A program made the translations under genes and the position numbers. Shown here in pieces: positions 61,072 to 64,000 of a stretch of DNA of 64,000 bases. Source of the DNA: Bradyrhizobium guangxiense (GTDB lineage Bacteria > Pseudomonadota > Alphaproteobacteria > Rhizobiales > Xanthobacteraceae); contig NZ_CP022219.1 of NCBI RefSeq assembly GCF_004114915.1, positions 1,580,501 to 1,644,500 on the forward strand. Direction: 5' to 3'. How positions within the stretch are numbered: position 1 is the stretch's first letter; every line of letters starts with the position of its first letter. Below the pieces are notes generated by a model that worked only from the letters and a program-made list of their open reading frames with translations, had not been told where the DNA came from and did no database searches.

Positions 61072-62538
61072 ATGAACAAGACCGTCAACCCGAACGAACT
61101 GAAGCCTGCGGACGACGTCGGGCCGCTCTACGCGGCCCGCAAGAAGGTCTACCCCCAGAGCGTCTCCGGCACGTTCCGCCGGATCAAATGGGCGCTGATG
61201 GCGTTCTGCCTCGGCGTCTATTACTTCCTGCCGTTCGTGCGTTGGAACCGCGGCCTCGGCGCCCCCAGCCAGGCGGTGCTGATCGACCTGCCCAACAGCC
61301 GCTTCTATTTCTTCTTCATCGAGCTGTGGCCGCAGGAGGTCTACTACTTCACCGGCCTGTTGATCGTGGCCGCGGTGGCGCTGTTCCTGATGAACTCGGT
61401 CGGTGGCCGTATCTGGTGCGGCTATCTCTGCCCGCAGACGGTGTGGACCGACCTGTTCTATGCCGTCGAGCGCCTGATCGAGGGTGACCGGCGCGAGCGG
61501 ATGAAGAAAGACAAATCGTCCGATCCCTTGAAGCTCGAGCGGATCTCCGAGATCGTGCTCAAGCATTCGATCTGGCTGATGATTGCCTGGTGGACCGGCG
61601 GCGCCTGGGTGCTCTACTTCAACGACGCGCCGACCCTGGTGAAGGAACTCGTCACCTTCCAGGGCCCGATGATCGCCTATATCTGGATCGGCATCCTCAC
61701 GGCCTCGACCTATCTGCTCGCCGGCTTCATGCGCGAGCAGGTCTGCACCTATATGTGCCCGTGGCCGCGCATCCAGGCCGCGCTCACCGACGAATGGGCG
61801 CTGAACGTCACCTATCGCTACGACCGCGGCGAGAAGCGCACCTCGGTCAAGAAGGCCGCCGAGCTGCGCGCGCTCGGCCAGCAGGTCGGCGATTGCGTCG
61901 ATTGCTACCAGTGCGTCGCGGTCTGCCCGACCGGCATCGACATCCGCAACGGACCGCAGATGGAATGCATCCAGTGCGGTCTCTGCATCGATGCCTGCGA
62001 CAACGTGATGGCCAAGATCGGCCGCCCGAAGCGGCTGATCGGTTACGACAACGACATCAACATCCACCGCCGCCAGGAAGGCAAGGCGCCGATCTACCGC
62101 ATCGTTCGCGCCCGCACCATCGTCTACAGCGCGATCATCGCGGCCGTCGGCGGCTTCATGGTCTATACGCTGGCGACCCGCAGCCTGCTCGACGTCAACG
62201 TGCTGCACGACCGCAATCCGGTCGCGGTCAAGCTCAGCGACGGCTCGATCCGCAATGCCTACACGGTGCGGCTGTTGAACAAGAGCGGCTACGACCGCGC
62301 CATCGCCATCGACGTCGAGGGGCCAGTCAATCCCACAATGCACGTCGTCGGCGTCGATTCGGTAACGCCGGACCGGCCCATCATCGTGATTCCGCGCGAC
62401 TCCACCAGCGAGCTGCGGCTGCTCGTCACGGCGCCGGCCGAGAACAATCCGGAGAAGTCGATTCCCGTTCGCTTCCACGTCATGGATATCGGGCTGGGCG
62501 TCGCCGCGAGCGCCACCGACAATTTCGTCGCGCCGTAA
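61072..62538 (+). CDS. fixG: FixG, membrane-bound ferredoxin-like assembly factor of cbb3 oxidase
   Basis: The 488-aa protein has about five helices and, between them, two 4Fe-4S motifs: CVDCYQCVAVCP and CIQCGLCIDACD. A further CGYLCPQTVW and CTYMCPWPRIQ lie in the membrane part and resemble the cysteines of NapH/RdxA proteins. The C-terminal region (from about 370) is a periplasmic Ig-like domain. As CcoG, it reduces copper for delivery to the oxidase. It starts at ATG 61072. Confidence 0.94.
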   Translation: MNKTVNPNELKPADDVGPLYAARKKVYPQSVSGTFRRIKWALMAFCLGVYYFLPFVRWNRGLGAPSQAVLIDLPNSRFYFFFIELWPQEVYYFTGLLIVAAVALFLMNSVGGRIWCGYLCPQTVWTDLFYAVERLIEGDRRERMKKDKSSDPLKLERISEIVLKHSIWLMIAWWTGGAWVLYFNDAPTLVKELVTFQGPMIAYIWIGILTASTYLLAGFMREQVCTYMCPWPRIQAALTDEWALNVTYRYDRGEKRTSVKKAAELRALGQQVGDCVDCYQCVAVCPTGIDIRNGPQMECIQCGLCIDACDNVMAKIGRPKRLIGYDNDINIHRRQEGKAPIYRIVRARTIVYSAIIAAVGGFMVYTLATRSLLDVNVLHDRNPVAVKLSDGSIRNAYTVRLLNKSGYDRAIAIDVEGPVNPTMHVVGVDSVTPDRPIIVIPRDSTSELRLLVTAPAENNPEKSIPVRFHVMDIGLGVAASATDNFVAP

Positions 62539-62553
62539 ATCCAGGAGAACATC

Positions 62554-63039
62554 ATGTCATCCAAGCCGCTGACCGGAACCAAGGTCCTCCTGATGCTGGT
62601 GGCCTTCTTCGGCCTGGTGATCGGCGTCAACGTGACCATGATGAAGCTCGCCATCGCGACGCTGCCCGGCACCGACGTCGACAGCCCCTATGCTGCCGGC
62701 TTGACCTACGACCGCGAGATCCTGGCGGCGCAGGACCAGGCCGCGCGCAAATGGAAGGTCAACGCCCATATCGAGCGTCGCAACGACGGCGGTGCCATGG
62801 TCCAGGTCGAGGCCCGCGATGCCGGCGGCCAGCCGATCGCCGGGCTTAAATTCGGCGGACGGCTGGAGCGGCCGACCGACAAGCGCGCCGATCTTGCCGT
62901 CGAGCTCACCGAAGCCGGCATCGGCCTCTATCGCGGCGATGCTGCGTCCGTCGCGCCGGGCCAGTGGGACCTGGTGATCGAGGGCGAGGCGCGAGGGACG
63001 CGCGTGTTCCTGTCGCGCAACCGCGTGATCCTGAACTGA
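62554..63039 (+). CDS. fixH: FixH, membrane-anchored cbb3 assembly factor
   Basis: This 161-aa protein begins at ATG 62554 with AGGAG upstream, 15 bases after fixG. One N-terminal helix (VLLMLVAFFGLVIGVNVTMMKLAI) is followed by an extracytoplasmic domain with GTDVDSPYAAGLTYDREI, the family signature. FixH is thought to help insert copper or assemble subunits of the oxidase; the detailed role is not known. Confidence 0.92.
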   Translation: MSSKPLTGTKVLLMLVAFFGLVIGVNVTMMKLAIATLPGTDVDSPYAAGLTYDREILAAQDQAARKWKVNAHIERRNDGGAMVQVEARDAGGQPIAGLKFGGRLERPTDKRADLAVELTEAGIGLYRGDAASVAPGQWDLVIEGEARGTRVFLSRNRVILN

Positions 63040-63050
63040 AGGGTTTTGCC

Positions 63051-64000
63051 ATGCAGGTCACGCGCGATTTCTCCCATTATGTTCGCGAGGCGGGCGAGGG
63101 CGTCCAGCACATCGATCTGGCGGTGGAAGGCGTTCACTGCGCCGGTTGCATGGCCAAGATCGAGCGCGGCCTATCCGCCATCCCCGACGTCACGCTGGCG
63201 CGCGTCAACCTCACCGACCGCCGCGTCGCGCTGGAATGGAAGGCGGGCACGCTCGACCCAAGCCGGTTCATCGATCGGCTTGAAGAGCTCGGCTACAAGG
63301 CCTATCCGTTCGAGACCGAGAGCGCGGAGGTGGCGGAGGTCGCCGAGTCGCGCTTCCTGCTGCGCTGCCTCGGCGTCGCGGCATTCGCCACCATGAACGT
63401 GATGATGCTGTCGATCCCGGTGTGGTCGGGCAACGTCTCCGACATGCTGCCCGAGCAGCGCGACTTCTTCCACTGGCTGTCGGCGCTGATCGCACTGCCG
63501 GCGGCGGCCTATGCCGGCCAGCCGTTCTTTCGCTCGGCCTGGCGCGCGCTGTCGGCGAAGACGACCAACATGGACGTGCCGATCTCGATCGGCGTGATCC
63601 TGGCGCTCGGCATGTCCGTGGTCGAGACCATTCACCACGCCGAGCACGCCTATTTCGACGCGGCGATCATGCTGCTGACCTTCCTCCTGGTCGGCCGCTT
63701 CCTCGATCAGAACATGCGGCGGCGGACCCGCGCGGTTGCCGGCAATCTCGCGGCGCTGAAGGCCGAGACGGCCGCGAAGTTCGTCGGTCCCGATGAAATC
63801 TCGCAGGTGCCGGTGGCCGCGATCCATCCCGGCGACATCGTGCTGCTCAGGCCGGGCGAACGCTGCGCCGTCGACGGCACCGTGATCGAGGGGCGTTCGG
63901 AGATCGACCAGAGCCTGATCACCGGCGAAACGCTCTATGTCACGGCCGAGCAGGGCACGCCGGTTTACGCAGGATCGATGAACATCTCCGGCACGCTGCG
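63051..64000 (+). CDS. fixI: FixI, copper-exporting P-type ATPase (partial, cut by window edge)
   Basis: The gene starts at ATG 63051, eleven bases after fixH, and runs open to the window end: 316 codons of roughly 730. The N-terminal heavy-metal-associated domain has GVHCAGCMAKI (CxxC near residues 28-31). Membrane segments follow from about 106, and the actuator-domain phrase SLITGETLYV (residues 288-297) is reached before the edge. The phosphorylation site DKTG and the CPC-type helix lie beyond. FixI/CcoI supplies copper to the oxidase. fixS is expected next to it, outside the window. Confidence 0.93.
   Translation, partial: MQVTRDFSHYVREAGEGVQHIDLAVEGVHCAGCMAKIERGLSAIPDVTLARVNLTDRRVALEWKAGTLDPSRFIDRLEELGYKAYPFETESAEVAEVAESRFLLRCLGVAAFATMNVMMLSIPVWSGNVSDMLPEQRDFFHWLSALIALPAAAYAGQPFFRSAWRALSAKTTNMDVPISIGVILALGMSVVETIHHAEHAYFDAAIMLLTFLLVGRFLDQNMRRRTRAVAGNLAALKAETAAKFVGPDEISQVPVAAIHPGDIVLLRPGERCAVDGTVIEGRSEIDQSLITGETLYVTAEQGTPVYAGSMNISGTL

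Noticed and set aside
60904..62478. A 524-codon frame antisense to fixG
   Set aside because: Same reason: antisense shadow of a gene with clear cysteine motifs.

Overview
The window (about 64 kb, GC-rich) comes from an alphaproteobacterium, almost certainly a Bradyrhizobium. The strongest evidence is the right end. There fixL, fixJ, a 138-residue receiver-only regulator and fixK2 run leftward, and a universal stress protein, a CBS protein, fixNOQP and fixGHI run rightward, in the arrangement known from B. japonicum/diazoefficiens. FixL has the same length (505 aa) and the expected His200, Arg220 and His291. The sole FixK2 cysteine sits where Cys183 of the soybean symbiont lies once a 3-residue N-terminal difference is allowed for.

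Layout. 0-4.4 kb: the N-terminal part of an indolepyruvate ferredoxin oxidoreductase-type enzyme, a double-hotdog protein, and a cysteine hydrolase plus nucleobase-type permease pair. 4.5-10.5 kb: a leftward cluster of Tat-exported molybdenum hydroxylase (two subunits) followed by soxF-X-Y-Z-A. The SoxY has an AACTE C-terminal arm instead of GGCGG, and neither soxB nor soxCD is present. 10.8-16.4 kb: a B12/radical-SAM enzyme, a DHA2-type exporter, an isocitrate/isopropylmalate-type dehydrogenase and a Ca2+/H+ antiporter. 16.4-28 kb: a more mosaic stretch with a GrpB pseudogene, a c-di-GMP-linked polysaccharide module (membrane fusion protein, GT2-PilZ synthase, GGDEF enzyme), a serine hydrolase between 88-bp direct repeats, an Ada-type activator without a glycosylase domain, an orphan ABC binding protein and degenerate repeats. 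28-34 kb: a Gly/Tyr-rich secreted protein, a SulP transporter, a second orphan binding protein, an MFS transporter and an exported hemerythrin. 34.4-37.7 kb: a 1091-aa repeat protein with AIDA-like and RTX-like repeats. 37.8-52.3 kb: SDR, Tam, TRAP transporter with a fused DctQM, alkyl-sulfatase-like hydrolase, glycosyltransferase, ABC exporter, glycogen-debranching-type enzyme, PRC-barrel protein and MFS. 52.4-64 kb: the microaerobic regulon described above; fixI runs off the right edge.

How it works together. FixLJ senses low oxygen and drives fixK2. FixK2-type boxes with the exact pattern TTGA-N6-TCAA precede fixN, fixG and the orf138 regulator. The same pattern also precedes the cax antiporter (15264), the Gly/Tyr-rich protein (28615) and the SulP transporter (30571), so the low-oxygen regulon probably reaches well beyond the fix genes in this window. 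The best candidate for an undescribed system is the molybdenum hydroxylase-SoxFXYZA(AACTE) cluster: a periplasmic redox and carrier apparatus without the usual Sox hydrolase and dehydrogenase. The c-di-GMP polysaccharide module is second. Four families of intergenic palindromes of the kind scattered through bradyrhizobial genomes are also present. I saw no tRNA, rRNA, CRISPR array or intact insertion sequence.
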